DNA of 64,000 nucleotides from contig NZ_JABAIA010000002.1 in the NCBI RefSeq assembly GCF_012641275.1, forward strand, positions 1,550,001 to 1,614,000. The letters are read 5' to 3'. The stretch comes from Chitinophaga varians. Its GTDB lineage: Bacteria > Bacteroidota > Bacteroidia > Chitinophagales > Chitinophagaceae. Position numbers and translations under genes: made by a program. This document shows positions 43,601 through 51,999 of this stretch, in pieces; the first letter of the stretch is position 1, and each line of letters starts with the position of its first letter. The notes under the pieces were generated by a model. That model made no database searches. It was not told the DNA's origin and saw nothing but the letters and a program-made list of their open reading frames with translations.

Positions 43601-44634
43601 GGAGCACCGCCGTGCTGGACGAAGCCCATACCATCAAAAACTATCAGACCAAAACATCTAAAGCAGCCATGGCATTGCAGGCGGATTTCCGTCTGATGCT
43701 AACAGGCACGCCTATACAAAACCATATGGGCGAAATATGGAACCTCTTTAATTTCCTGAACCCCGGTTTGCTGGGAACGCTCGATCATTTCAATGAACAG
43801 TTTGTGTTCCCCAGCGTGCGTAATCCGGAGAGCACGGTAAAGCAGCACCTGAAGCGGTTGCTGGCGCCTTTTTTACTGCGGCGCACCAAAACGGCCGTAC
43901 TGGAAGAGCTGCCGCCTAAAACGGAGATCACCCGGTTGGTGGAGCTGTCTTATGAAGAGATGTCGTTTTACGAGGCGATACGCCGCAAGGCGGTAGAGAA
44001 CCTGGCCGTGCCGGAAGAAAACCTGGGCCGCCGGCAGATGAAGGCGCTTGCGGAGATCAGCCGCCTGCGTATGTCTGCCTGCCATCCGCAGCTGGTGGAC
44101 GGCGAAAGCAGTATCACTTCTTCCAAACTGAATGTCTTCCTGGAGATAGCACAGGAGCTTATTTCCAACAATCACCGCGCACTGGTGTTCAGCCAGTTTG
44201 TGCGTCACCTGGAGCTGGTAAAAGACGCGCTGGTACAACGGGGCATTACCTGCCTGTATCTCGACGGGTCTACGCCCATACCACAGCGGGAGCAGCTGGT
44301 GCGTGATTTCCAGGCCGGCAAGGGACAGCTGTTTCTGATAAGCCTCAAAGCCGGCGGGGTAGGGCTGAACCTCACCGCCGCAGACTATGTGGTACACCTC
44401 GACCCATGGTGGAACCCCGCCATCGAGGAACAGGCTTCCGACAGGGCACACCGCATCGGGCAAACAAGGCCGGTCACTATCTACCGGCTGGTAGCGCAAC
44501 ATACCATCGAAGAAAAAATCATCGAGCTGCATAACAGCAAACGTGACCTCGCCGATCGCCTGCTGGAAGGCAGCGACCAGTCCGGCCGTCTCTCAGCAGA
44601 GGAACTGATGGAGTTAATTACGAATTACGAATGA
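40609..44634 (+). CDS. SNF2/RapA-family DEAD-like helicase (ATPase)
   Basis: A 1341-residue protein. The last 500 residues are a complete SNF2 motor: Walker A DDMGLGKTVQAIAL (Lys916), DEAH box (Asp1004), TGTPIQNHMGEIWNLFNFL, SQFVRHLELV, and motif VI DRAHRIGQTRPVTIYRLV. SNF2 enzymes move along double-stranded DNA and displace proteins. The N-terminal 850 residues are rich in Leu and Gln and unrecognised; they probably serve as a regulatory or docking region. The start at 40609 follows its own -7 element, and the frame's earlier ATG overlaps deoR. The last six residues (LITNYE) and the stop lie in a 36-bp inverted repeat. No restriction or defence genes are adjacent. Confidence 0.92.
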   Translation: MINEAWYLQRYQSQSDAVRLVMDVLSIYLYPLDKHTLFDAVQLLMPFSRPELEDMLLDLREQELLQMNVNGHYNLPPALSFQLLPANIVRPEYQPVVDRTGRAIHAFYSVNARLQDLQQLLVAWFTGDRYLLSPPIRRMELELSEYQPWLSYLLFFPAYEGLLQLFSETATDSIFAFAVKFHLLQLPPMDELLALQQRSGSQFPELQLLQGDLHTAFGDTTADELFGKALVTLYQGQPAAALTAFDKGIKRQRQYDKKNTLPVSPLFAFYYALTLTLLPGEKSNAVVQKLLAAYERKIFPAVTPAICLLYLHTGRKEKAENLLLLLLERNEQPLLSYLSVIALQLLHPRSKLLITFRVQADVLLRRGMEHHYRLLTYEYLYLFRDAGYAGYAPAFTAAGAVVRYGPVLSQMKITADWERLLNTLLVPEDAAGKSKPAPVHRLIYLVDFNHYKLQPVVQTANGDGTWSSGRSVPLKKLKDGKAEAMTDQDQRISTTIQKDHYYNHDGEAFSFDNRVWEELAGHPLLFLDENPAIPVEIVKGIPELMVNYNGKDYTFTANIDDYSSELVFVKETPVRLKVIRLTPQQRKVLQTLSQVPVVPAEGREKLMQVLKSIGAHLTVHSELADGSINIRKRDGDARIVIQLLPFGAGIKAGLFVKPFTLDPPYCKPGAGAAHIIGISNGERWQANRQLELEKTNETRLLELIQQIVPQELVADTLVFEDPADCLELLDLIRAHPELVRAEWPEGERYQVKDQVNFSHVALSLKEKGHWFLCNAEVRVDENLVLTFRELLDTKRIIKKRFLALDNGEFLSLTADLRKRLNELASIAISGPHGLGIPRYAASLLDDWLQEAGQAEVDEAWAAFIRKRDSAMDLHPEVPVTLQTSLRPYQEEGFRWMAHLAAWGAGACLADDMGLGKTVQAIALLLHRAEEGPALVICPASVLPNWVNEMARFAPSLNIIQLQPGKRAAQLKGVGAFDVVVATYGILQQEAQLFAGVHWSTAVLDEAHTIKNYQTKTSKAAMALQADFRLMLTGTPIQNHMGEIWNLFNFLNPGLLGTLDHFNEQFVFPSVRNPESTVKQHLKRLLAPFLLRRTKTAVLEELPPKTEITRLVELSYEEMSFYEAIRRKAVENLAVPEENLGRRQMKALAEISRLRMSACHPQLVDGESSITSSKLNVFLEIAQELISNNHRALVFSQFVRHLELVKDALVQRGITCLYLDGSTPIPQREQLVRDFQAGKGQLFLISLKAGGVGLNLTAADYVVHLDPWWNPAIEEQASDRAHRIGQTRPVTIYRLVAQHTIEEKIIELHNSKRDLADRLLEGSDQSGRLSAEELMELITNYE

Positions 44635-44732
44635 CGAATTACGAATTAAGGGTTCTTGTATGGAAAGGTTACTCAGTAACCGCTCTATAAGGAAGTCCTT
44701 AATTCGTAATTCGTCATTCGTAATTCGTAATT
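44616..44732. repeat. 36-bp perfect inverted repeat with inner hairpin (MITE-like)
   Basis: Arms 44616-44651 and 44697-44732 are exact complements built from a seven-base AATTACG-like direct repeat. The 45-base loop contains GGTTAC-TCA-GTAACC. It fills the junction of convergent genes and may be both a small mobile or repetitive unit and a terminator for both. Confidence 0.8.
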
Positions 44733-44735
44733 GAA

Positions 44736-45491
44736 TCAGGGTTGTGGGCTGGTACTGGTCCAGCCGCCGTCGATCACCAGGCTTTGTCCGGTGATATGCC
44801 GTGCCTGTTCTGATACCAGGAACAGTGCAGCCTGCGCAATGTCTGCTGTGGAGGCGGCGCGGCCCATGGGCGTAAGTTTTGACCAGGTGTCGGCGTAGCC
44901 CGGTTCTGACATTGTCCTTTCCGTGAGCGTAGCGCCTGGCGCTATGGTATTTACTGTTATTTTATAGGGAGATAATTCAATCACCAGGTTTTTGGCAAGC
45001 ATTTCCAGCGCGGCCTTGCTCATACCATAGGCGGCGAGGTCTTTGTGCGCCTGGTGGCCCGTCACTGATGAGGTGAAGAGGATAGCGCCGCCTCGTTGTT
45101 GTTTTTTCATCTGGTTGGCCGCCGCCTGAGCCAGGAAGAAGGTACCGGCCAGGTTCACCTGCATCACCCGGCTGAAGGCTTCCGGCGTATAGGTAAAGAA
45201 GTCGCCGAACAGCGTGATGCCTGCATTGGCGATGACGATATCGAGGCCGCCATACTGTACCACCGCGGCATGTACCATTTTCTGAATAAAGCTGATATCA
45301 CTGGCATCGCCGGGGAAGGCAATGCACCGGCCGTTTTCTGAAGTGATGGTATTGGCTGCTGCTGCGGCCAGCGAGGCGTCCATGTCGTTGAGAATAACGG
45401 CGACGCCATTAGCCGCCAGCTGCCGGCAGATCTCGAAGCCGATGCCCTGTCCGGCGCCGGTCACGATAGCTACTTTGGATGGTGTTGTCAT
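44736..45491 (-). CDS. SDR-family oxidoreductase linked to a sugar-acid dehydratase
   Basis: A 251-residue classical SDR: TGAGQGIGFEI, NDMDASL (acidic residue at the end of strand 2, favouring NAD), VIANAGITLFG, LFTSSVTGHQAHKDLAAYGMSKAAL with the Tyr-x-x-x-Lys pair, and GQSLVIDGGW near the end. It begins 16 bases after the IlvD/Edd dehydratase gene, so the two form an operon. A role in sugar or sugar-acid oxidation is likely. It ends beside the 36-bp inverted repeat. Confidence 0.9.
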   Translation of the reverse strand: MTTPSKVAIVTGAGQGIGFEICRQLAANGVAVILNDMDASLAAAAANTITSENGRCIAFPGDASDISFIQKMVHAAVVQYGGLDIVIANAGITLFGDFFTYTPEAFSRVMQVNLAGTFFLAQAAANQMKKQQRGGAILFTSSVTGHQAHKDLAAYGMSKAALEMLAKNLVIELSPYKITVNTIAPGATLTERTMSEPGYADTWSKLTPMGRAASTADIAQAALFLVSEQARHITGQSLVIDGGWTSTSPQP

Positions 45492-45507
45492 AACGGGAAT
45501 ATGTTTT

Positions 45508-47223
45508 TTAGTGCGAGTCCCGGGTCACCTGACTGCCGGAACCGCCTTTTAGGAAATCGAGGTCGGCGCCCAGGTGCGCCTGTTCCACATGTTGCTGGTA
45601 TAACTGTACATAGCCTCTGTTGGCCACCGGATGCGCCGGTTGCCATGCGGCCTTGCGCCGGGCAATCTCTTCCTGCGACAGGTCTGCATGAAGGCTCCGG
45701 TTGGCCACATCCAGCGTGATGACATCTCCATCGCGTAGGATGGCCAGCGTGCCGCCGGCAGCAGCTTCAGGAGATACATGCAATACCACCGTGCCGAAGC
45801 CGGTGCCGCTCATACGGCCGTCGGAGATCCGGACCATATCGGTAATCCCTTTGGCCAGCAGTTTGGCCGGCAATCCCATGTTGCCTACTTCCGGCATGCC
45901 CGGATAACCTTTGGGGCCTACGTTTTTCAGCACCAATACACTGTTTTCGTCCACATCGAGCGCGGGATCGTCGATACGGCGTTTATAGTCGTCGATGTCT
46001 TCAAACACGATGGCCGGACCGGTATGCCGCATAAGCCGCGGTGTGGCCGCCGAAGGTTTGATCACCGCGCCTTCCTCACAGATATTCCCTTTCAGTACCA
46101 CGATGCCGGATATATTATTGAACGGCGCTTCCAGCGTGGTGATGACTTCGGGGTTGTAAGCCGCGGCATGACGGTAGTTGTCGCCCACCGTTCTGCCGTT
46201 GGCCGTGAGGCAGTCTTTGTGCAGACGGGAGAGGAGCGCGTTCATCACCGCCGGCAGGCCGCCGGCGTAATACAGGTCCTCCATGAAATACATCCCTGAC
46301 GGCTGCAGGTTGGCCAGCAGCGGTATATCAGCCGACCAGGTGTCTATGTCCGCCAGCGATACGTCTACGCCTATACGTCCGGCAATGGCCAGCAGATGCA
46401 CCACAAAATTGGTGGACCCGCCAATGGCCGCATTGACCATAATAGCGTTCTCAAAAGCCTCCCGGGTAAGTATCTGCGACAGGCGGCGGTCTTCCCGCAC
46501 CATCCTGACGATCTCCATGCCCGACAGATGGGCCAATACCTTACGTGCCGCATCGGGGGCAGGAATGGCGGCATTCTGTGGCAACGACAGGCCCAATGCT
46601 TCTACCATACAGGCCATCGTAGAGGCGGTGCCCATAACAGCACAGTGGCCATCGCTGCGGCACATGCCCGCTTCGGCCATCGCCAGCTCTTCACTGGTCA
46701 TTTTACCGGAGCGCAGCTCCTCGCTGAACCGCCATATATCGCTGGTGCCGATGCTTCTTCCCATATGCCTTCCCGTGAGCATGGACCCTCCGGAAACCAC
46801 AATGGTGGGCAGATCTACGCTGCAGGCGCCCATAACCAGCGCCGGCGTGGTTTTGTCGCAGCCGCAAAGCAATACCACGCCATCCAGCGGATTGGCACGG
46901 ACAGATTCCTCCACGTCCATGCTGACCAGGTTGCGGTACAGCATCGCCGTCGGCTTGATCAGCGTTTCTCCCAGTGACATCACCGGAAATTCCAGCGGGT
47001 AACCCCCCGCTTCAATAACCCCCCGTTTGACAGATTCGGCCAGCTCCCGGAAATGAGAGTTGCAGGGCGTCAGCTCCGACCAGGTGTTGCAAATGCCGAT
47101 CACCGGCTTGCCTTCCAGCTCATGCGCCGGAATGCCCTGTTTTTTTAGCCAGGCGCGGTATATAAAGCCATCTTTGCCATCACGGGCAAACCACTGGCTG
47201 CTTCTTAATTTTGATGCTTCCAT
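45508..47223 (-). CDS. IlvD/Edd-family sugar-acid dehydratase (L-arabinonate dehydratase-like)
   Basis: A 571-residue Fe-S dehydratase. The likely cluster ligands are Cys54 (SELTPCNSH), Cys122 (LLCGCDKTTPA) and Cys194 (SDGHCAVMGTAS), with spacing close to the 59/127/200 set of Rhizobium L-arabinonate dehydratase. The catalytic Ser lies in RISDGRMSGTGFGT. The MYFMEDLYYAGGLPAVM segment favours the sugar-acid branch over dihydroxy-acid dehydratase. It removes water from an aldonic acid in a non-phosphorylating pathway. With the downstream SDR it forms a two-gene sugar-acid unit; aldolase or aldehyde dehydrogenase partners are not in the window. Confidence 0.9.
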   Translation of the reverse strand: MEASKLRSSQWFARDGKDGFIYRAWLKKQGIPAHELEGKPVIGICNTWSELTPCNSHFRELAESVKRGVIEAGGYPLEFPVMSLGETLIKPTAMLYRNLVSMDVEESVRANPLDGVVLLCGCDKTTPALVMGACSVDLPTIVVSGGSMLTGRHMGRSIGTSDIWRFSEELRSGKMTSEELAMAEAGMCRSDGHCAVMGTASTMACMVEALGLSLPQNAAIPAPDAARKVLAHLSGMEIVRMVREDRRLSQILTREAFENAIMVNAAIGGSTNFVVHLLAIAGRIGVDVSLADIDTWSADIPLLANLQPSGMYFMEDLYYAGGLPAVMNALLSRLHKDCLTANGRTVGDNYRHAAAYNPEVITTLEAPFNNISGIVVLKGNICEEGAVIKPSAATPRLMRHTGPAIVFEDIDDYKRRIDDPALDVDENSVLVLKNVGPKGYPGMPEVGNMGLPAKLLAKGITDMVRISDGRMSGTGFGTVVLHVSPEAAAGGTLAILRDGDVITLDVANRSLHADLSQEEIARRKAAWQPAHPVANRGYVQLYQQHVEQAHLGADLDFLKGGSGSQVTRDSH

Positions 47224-47254
47224 GCTGCTTAAAATACAAATTTTTTTCCGGGAT

Positions 47255-47274
47255 CCCAGAGCTGAAGCCCTGGG
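47255..47274. repeat. REP-like palindrome, one mismatch
   Basis: CCCAGAGCTGAAGCCCTGGG followed by CTACGTT. It is in inverted orientation to the copy at 47435-47454, 180 bases away. Confidence 0.7.
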
Positions 47275-47296
47275 CTACGTTTTGTTTTCGTTTATG

Positions 47297-47410
47297 TGCT
47301 GCAATGTTTCTTAGTATACGGTGTCTGTCAGCTGTGTGCTGTAGTTTTTTTTGTATAAGGTGCCTTGTCAGCTTTGCACAGTAATGTTTCCTGATAAGGC
47401 GCCTGTCAGC
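47297..47410. repeat. three imperfect tandem repeats of about 39 bases
   Basis: Each unit runs from a TGCTG/GCACA start through a T-rich part and a TATAAGG-like part to CTGTCAGC. The three units fill the space between the two inverted palindromes. Confidence 0.6.
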
Positions 47411-47434
47411 ACTGGAGGCCTGATCTAAACGTAG

Positions 47435-47454
47435 CCCAGGGCTTCAGCCCTGGG
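47435..47454. repeat. REP-like perfect palindrome
   Basis: CCCAGGGCTTCAGCCCTGGG preceded by ACGTAG. It is the clearest copy of the dispersed family. Confidence 0.78.
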
Positions 47455-47661
47455 AAGCATGATAATTTGTTTTCCGCTGCTGCAGCTTTGCAGCAGCGAT
47501 TTGTGTTTAAATCGGCAGCTAACATATAATCACGTTTTCCTACATGATAAGTAGACTTATATTTAACAGATGTTTATCATCTCCCCGATATTTAATTCAA
47601 AATTTATTATGGAATTTGGTTCCCTAAGCATCTTACCAAACAACCCTGTAGTCGCCCACAA
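47455..47661. other. intergenic leader before the beta-barrel gene, no gene seen
   Basis: About 200 AT-leaning bases. A distant arm pair ATGATAA/TTATCAT (47544-47550 and 47574-47580) is the only structure I see. The promoter for 47662 is not obvious. Confidence 0.4.
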
Positions 47662-50451
47662 ATGAAAAAACTATTGTCATTCATCTTTTGTTTGACCGTT
47701 TACAGTATCAGCCACGCACAGCATGCGAGAATCAGTGGTCAGGTTTCTGATACGTTAAACCATGTTAAACTTCCCAACACTGTCGTAGCGCTTCTGCACG
47801 CCAAAGATTCTGTCCTTTACAAGTATGTCCGTGCCAATGAAAGCGGCGGGTTTGCGTTCGACAACCTGCAGGCGGGCAAGTACCTGTTGATGATCACTTA
47901 TCCGGCATTCGCGGATTACGTTGAGCCGGTCACGTTATCTGATACCAGTGTGCTCCGTTATGATAATATTATGATGACCCTGCGGTCGCGCCTTCTGCAG
48001 GAAGTCGTGATACAGCAAAAGGTCGCCGCCATCAAAATGAAAGGCGACACGACGGAATTTAATGCCGGCAGCTATCAGACGCAACCCAATGCCAGCGTGG
48101 AAGATCTCCTGAAAAAACTGCCCGGTATCCAGGTGGACAACAAAGGACAGATCACCGCCCAGGGAGAGAAGGTCAAAAAGGTGCTGGTGGACGGGGAGGA
48201 GTTTTTCGGTGACGACCCTACCCTCGTGACAAAAAACCTGCGTGCGGACATGGTGGACAAAGTACAGCTGTACGATAAAAAAAGCGAACAGGCAGCTTTC
48301 ACCGGTGTGGATGATGGCCAGGCCAGCAAAACGCTCAACCTCAAACTAAAAGAAGACAAGAAAAACGGCTATTTCGGGAAGGTGGAACTGGGTGCCGGCA
48401 CCAACGGGTTTCATGACAACCAGGTCATGCTGAACGTGTTCAAAAAGAAAATGAAAGTAGCCGCCTATGGCATCGTTTCTAATACCGGGAAAACCGGCCT
48501 GAACTGGCAGGAGTCAGACAAATACGGGCAAAGCATGGCAGACAATGTCAATATGGAGGGGGGCGATTTTATTGTCATCAGCGGGAATAACGACGAGTTT
48601 TCAGGATGGGACGGCCAGTATAGTGGTAAAGGTTACCCACTGGTACAAACGGGTGGGCTTCATTTCAATAATAAATGGAACCAGGACAAGCAGAATATCG
48701 GTGGCAACTATAAGTTCATGAAACTCTACATGGACGGCAATAGTACTACCACCACCAAAAACATCCTGCCGAATAACACCGTCAGTTACAGAAACCAGCG
48801 GGAGAACTTCAACAATAACGTGATGCGTAACCGCATAGACGGCCGTTATGAAATACAGCTGGATTCTTCTTCCTCCCTCCGGCTGGACATGAACGGTGGG
48901 ATAGATCATAAAAAAACGAACAGTAACTTCTACTCTGAATTCCTGGATGGTGACAGTTCGCTGGTCAACCGCAACAACCGCCAGCTTTCAGTTGCGGACG
49001 ATATCCGTCAGCTGAACAGCAACCTGTTGTGGCGTAAGAAACTGAAGAAAAAAGGCCGTACGCTGTCGGTAAATGTGGCGGAGAACTATACCCTCAGCGA
49101 TGGTGACGGTGTGCTGCATTCCTTCACAGAGTATTTCAAAAAGAGCGGTGGAGTGGATTCTTCCTATCTCACAGATCAACGCAAGGTTTTCAGAACAGAG
49201 AACATCAATGCGTCGGGCAATATCACCTATACAGAACCGATATCGACGCTGTCTTCCCTGGTGGCCAATTACGGCCTGGTCCTCACCAACAGCAAATCGT
49301 ACCGCAACTCCTTTAATGCCGGAGATGCCGGTAAATATGATGTAATGGACAGTACCTACAGTAACAGTTATGTATTTAACATGCTTACGCACAAGGCGGG
49401 GCTGGGGTATGTGTACACCGGGAGAAAGGTGCGGATACAGGCTACCAACAACGTAGGGTTTACTACTTTCCAGCAGGATGACGTTTACCGGAATACCAAT
49501 CATGACCGCAATTTCGTGAACTGGTTCCCGGCTGCGTCTTTCACGTATACTTTTAGTCAGCAGCGGCGTTTGAGAATAAACTATAACGGGAATACCAATC
49601 AGCCCAGCATCAACCAGCTGCAACCTGTTCGTACCAACGATGACGACCAGGATGTCAAGATCGGTAATGCGGCGTTGAAACCTTCGTTCAGAAATAACTT
49701 CCACGCAAGTTATTTTGATTTTAAAGTGCTTTCTGAACGTTCTCTCTGGCTGAGCGTGAATTATACCGGTACCAGCAATGATTTCGGCGAGTCGTCTGTT
49801 ATCGATGATAAAGGAAAACGAACTACACAGTTCATCAATATCAATGGCAACGAGAATGCGAACCTCAACCTTAATATGGGCTGGAAAATCAAGCCGCTCA
49901 ATGTTAACCTGGGGTATACGCTGAGAGGTGGTTATTATCGTAATGCCAACTATATCAACGATCAGCTGAACACCACAAAAACTTTTAACGGTACGACCGG
50001 TATTGATCTGATGAGCTCCAAGGAAAAGAAATATGAGCATTACCTGTCATTGGAAGCGACATATAATACCAGTCTTTCTTCCATACAGCAGTCCACCCGC
50101 ACCAACTACTGGACCTATAACGTTACCGCCGCGGAAAGATATTTCCTCCCCTGGCAGTTCACGATTGAATCAGATGTGGTGTGTAATTTCCGGCAGAAGA
50201 CAGCGGTGTTTACCGATAACAATAACGTGATACAATGGAATGCCGCCCTTGTGAAGAAGTTTGGCAAGAAGGAAGCGCTGGAACTCAGGGCAGCAGTGAA
50301 GGATATCCTGAACCAGAACATCGGTTTCAACAGATCTGTCAACAGCAATTTCATTACGCAGAACACCTATTCCACGATCGGCCGTTATGGTATGCTCAGT
50401 GTGATATGGAATTTCAACAAAGTAGGCGGTGGCAGTATCGCAAAAAAATAA
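47662..50451 (+). CDS. outer-membrane beta-barrel protein, TonB-receptor-like (OMP_b-brl_3 type)
   Basis: A 929-residue protein with a signal peptide (LLSFIFCLTVYSISHAQ). A carboxypeptidase-regulatory-like domain follows (ARISGQVSDTLNHVKLPNTVVAL to YVEPVTL), then a plug-like segment (SVEDLLKKLPGIQVDNKGQITAQGEKVKKVLVDGEEFFGDD) and a long barrel typical of the PF14905 family. It lacks a classical SusC signature, has no susD neighbour, and is followed after four bases by a GLPGLI-family gene, the usual partner of this receptor type in Bacteroidota. The ligand is unknown; peptides or metals are possible. Confidence 0.88.
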   Translation: MKKLLSFIFCLTVYSISHAQHARISGQVSDTLNHVKLPNTVVALLHAKDSVLYKYVRANESGGFAFDNLQAGKYLLMITYPAFADYVEPVTLSDTSVLRYDNIMMTLRSRLLQEVVIQQKVAAIKMKGDTTEFNAGSYQTQPNASVEDLLKKLPGIQVDNKGQITAQGEKVKKVLVDGEEFFGDDPTLVTKNLRADMVDKVQLYDKKSEQAAFTGVDDGQASKTLNLKLKEDKKNGYFGKVELGAGTNGFHDNQVMLNVFKKKMKVAAYGIVSNTGKTGLNWQESDKYGQSMADNVNMEGGDFIVISGNNDEFSGWDGQYSGKGYPLVQTGGLHFNNKWNQDKQNIGGNYKFMKLYMDGNSTTTTKNILPNNTVSYRNQRENFNNNVMRNRIDGRYEIQLDSSSSLRLDMNGGIDHKKTNSNFYSEFLDGDSSLVNRNNRQLSVADDIRQLNSNLLWRKKLKKKGRTLSVNVAENYTLSDGDGVLHSFTEYFKKSGGVDSSYLTDQRKVFRTENINASGNITYTEPISTLSSLVANYGLVLTNSKSYRNSFNAGDAGKYDVMDSTYSNSYVFNMLTHKAGLGYVYTGRKVRIQATNNVGFTTFQQDDVYRNTNHDRNFVNWFPAASFTYTFSQQRRLRINYNGNTNQPSINQLQPVRTNDDDQDVKIGNAALKPSFRNNFHASYFDFKVLSERSLWLSVNYTGTSNDFGESSVIDDKGKRTTQFININGNENANLNLNMGWKIKPLNVNLGYTLRGGYYRNANYINDQLNTTKTFNGTTGIDLMSSKEKKYEHYLSLEATYNTSLSSIQQSTRTNYWTYNVTAAERYFLPWQFTIESDVVCNFRQKTAVFTDNNNVIQWNAALVKKFGKKEALELRAAVKDILNQNIGFNRSVNSNFITQNTYSTIGRYGMLSVIWNFNKVGGGSIAKK

Positions 50452-50455
50452 TCCC

Positions 50456-51208
50456 ATGAGAAAGATCTTTTTATATATCGTTTTATCGTTGTGCTGCTAT
50501 GGTGCGCAGGCGCAGCATACTGTTTTCCTGGACAAGGGGCGTATTGAATTTGAGAAGAAACAGAACATACACGCCATGCTGGATGAAATGTGGGGAAGCG
50601 GGGAGGGGCAAAGCTGGAAGGAGCTGGAGAAGAAGTCGCAGCCTCAGTTCAAGACCTCTTATTTTGATCTGGTGTTCAGTGGTAACATTACCTATTATAA
50701 GCCCGGGCGTCAGCTGCCGGAAAACAACCAGGTGCGGGAGTGGCCGGCAGAAAAGAACGTGGTGTATACAGATTTGGCCGCGCAGCATAGTGTGGCCCAG
50801 AAGCAGGTGTTTGACCGCCTTTTTCTACAGGATGATTCCACCCGTGCCATACGCTGGAAGATCACGGATGAAACCAGGAAGATCGCTGGTTTTGACTGCC
50901 GGAGGGCCAATGCCATTATCATGGACTCCGTGTATGTGGTGGCATTTTACACCGATGCTATCGTTACTTCCGGCGGCCCGGAGTCTTTTTCAGGGCTTCC
51001 GGGGATGATACTGGGACTGGCCTTGCCCCACGAGCATATTACCTGGTTTGCCACCAAAGTGCTGGTCGATGACGTGAAGCCGGAGAGCCTGAAGCAGCCG
51101 GCGAAAGGGAAGAAAGTGACCCGTAAAGAGCTGATGGAGAATATGTCCAAAGCCTTGAGTGACTGGGGAAACTGGGGTAAAGTGTACATGAAAACGGCCC
51201 AGTTTTAG
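50456..51208 (+). CDS. GLPGLI-family secreted protein
   Basis: A 250-residue protein with a signal peptide (KIFLYIVLSLCCYGAQAQ). The defining motif is intact: SFSGLPGMILGLALPHEHITWFATKV near residue 180, with the preceding WKITDETRKIAGFDCRRANA strand typical of the family (TIGR01200). Function is unknown, but these genes usually follow a PF14905-type barrel gene, as here. I use the ATG at 50456, since the earlier in-frame start overlaps the barrel gene. Confidence 0.9.
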   Translation: MRKIFLYIVLSLCCYGAQAQHTVFLDKGRIEFEKKQNIHAMLDEMWGSGEGQSWKELEKKSQPQFKTSYFDLVFSGNITYYKPGRQLPENNQVREWPAEKNVVYTDLAAQHSVAQKQVFDRLFLQDDSTRAIRWKITDETRKIAGFDCRRANAIIMDSVYVVAFYTDAIVTSGGPESFSGLPGMILGLALPHEHITWFATKVLVDDVKPESLKQPAKGKKVTRKELMENMSKALSDWGNWGKVYMKTAQF

Positions 51209-51327
51209 CGGGCTGTTGCGTATGTCGCCTTAACAAAATATTATGATAATGAAATCTTAAAAGCGCTGCTACCGGCCAGGAGAGGCTTCATTTTTGTTTT
51301 TTAGCCATCGAACTAAAAATTTTAACC

Positions 51328-51594
51328 ATGGCTAAGCAAACCGTACAAGCAGTAAAGAATGAAATCCAGCAACTGGCAATTGGAAATTACAGGAGTTATT
51401 CCGACCAGTATGAGTCAACCGCGCCGGACACACTGATCAGCGTACAGGAACTGGCCAAAGGATACTGGGATTGCCGGGATGATAAAGAGGTAGTAAGAGA
51501 CGAGAAACTGGGAATTAGTTTGGATGACTACCAACTTTGGACAAAGGAGGCACATAGTGCGTTTTTAAAGGCCAACGGCCACTCACTCAACTAG
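51328..51594 (+). CDS. small soluble protein, unknown
   Basis: An 88-residue protein with no signal peptide or membrane segment. It is mostly helical in appearance, rich in Asp, Glu, Gln and Lys (ELAKGYWDCRDDKEVVRDEKLG), and acidic overall. I do not recognise a family. A clear terminator follows at 51615-51652, which supports it as a real, separately transcribed gene. Confidence 0.62.
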   Translation: MAKQTVQAVKNEIQQLAIGNYRSYSDQYESTAPDTLISVQELAKGYWDCRDDKEVVRDEKLGISLDDYQLWTKEAHSAFLKANGHSLN

Positions 51595-51614
51595 ACATTT
51601 CTCCGTAGGAGAGA

Positions 51615-51652
51615 GGCGATAAGTCCAGCATTACCGGGCTTATCGCCTTTTT
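51615..51652 (+). terminator. rho-independent terminator
   Basis: GGCGATAAG (51615-51623) and CTTATCGCC (51639-51647) enclose a 15-base loop, followed by TTTTTATTTT. Confidence 0.85.
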
Positions 51653-51999
51653 ATTTTCCCTAAAAAATAAATTTGTTTTTGTATTGTTATTCTACTTACC
51701 TTCGTAACCCTGAGATATTTTATTTGTTACTTCATAACCATAGCCTCACTACTTCATAACTGATTGCCATCCTCAAGGGCAGGTGTACTGACAGGCCAGT
51801 CGGAACATCTTCAAGAAAACCTTTACCAAAGAAAAATTACTACTGCTGTCGCAGCGAAAGGAGTAAGTCGCCTCTAGACGAGGACAGGGATATTTGTCAA
51901 GATGATGTGCATTTTTGCTACAACAAAGGGACCTGAGAAATGAAAGTTTCGCGGCGGGCGGGCAGTGATTGCCGATAACACTTTAAAAACCCAGGTAAC
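51653..51999. other. intergenic region, no gene seen
   Basis: About 350 bases with no convincing coding frame on either strand. The stretch before 52000 is probably the promoter and leader of the following secreted-protein gene, but no clear TAnnTTTG was found. Confidence 0.4.

Noticed and set aside
40609..44634. SNF2 helicase as part of an antiphage defence island
   Set aside because: Neighbours are a DeoR regulator and sugar-acid genes; no nuclease, methylase or other defence component is adjacent.
48988..50040. 350-codon minus-strand frame opposite the beta-barrel gene
   Set aside because: Repeated Val-Ile-Gly runs reflect antisense barrel codons; no promoter or family was seen.
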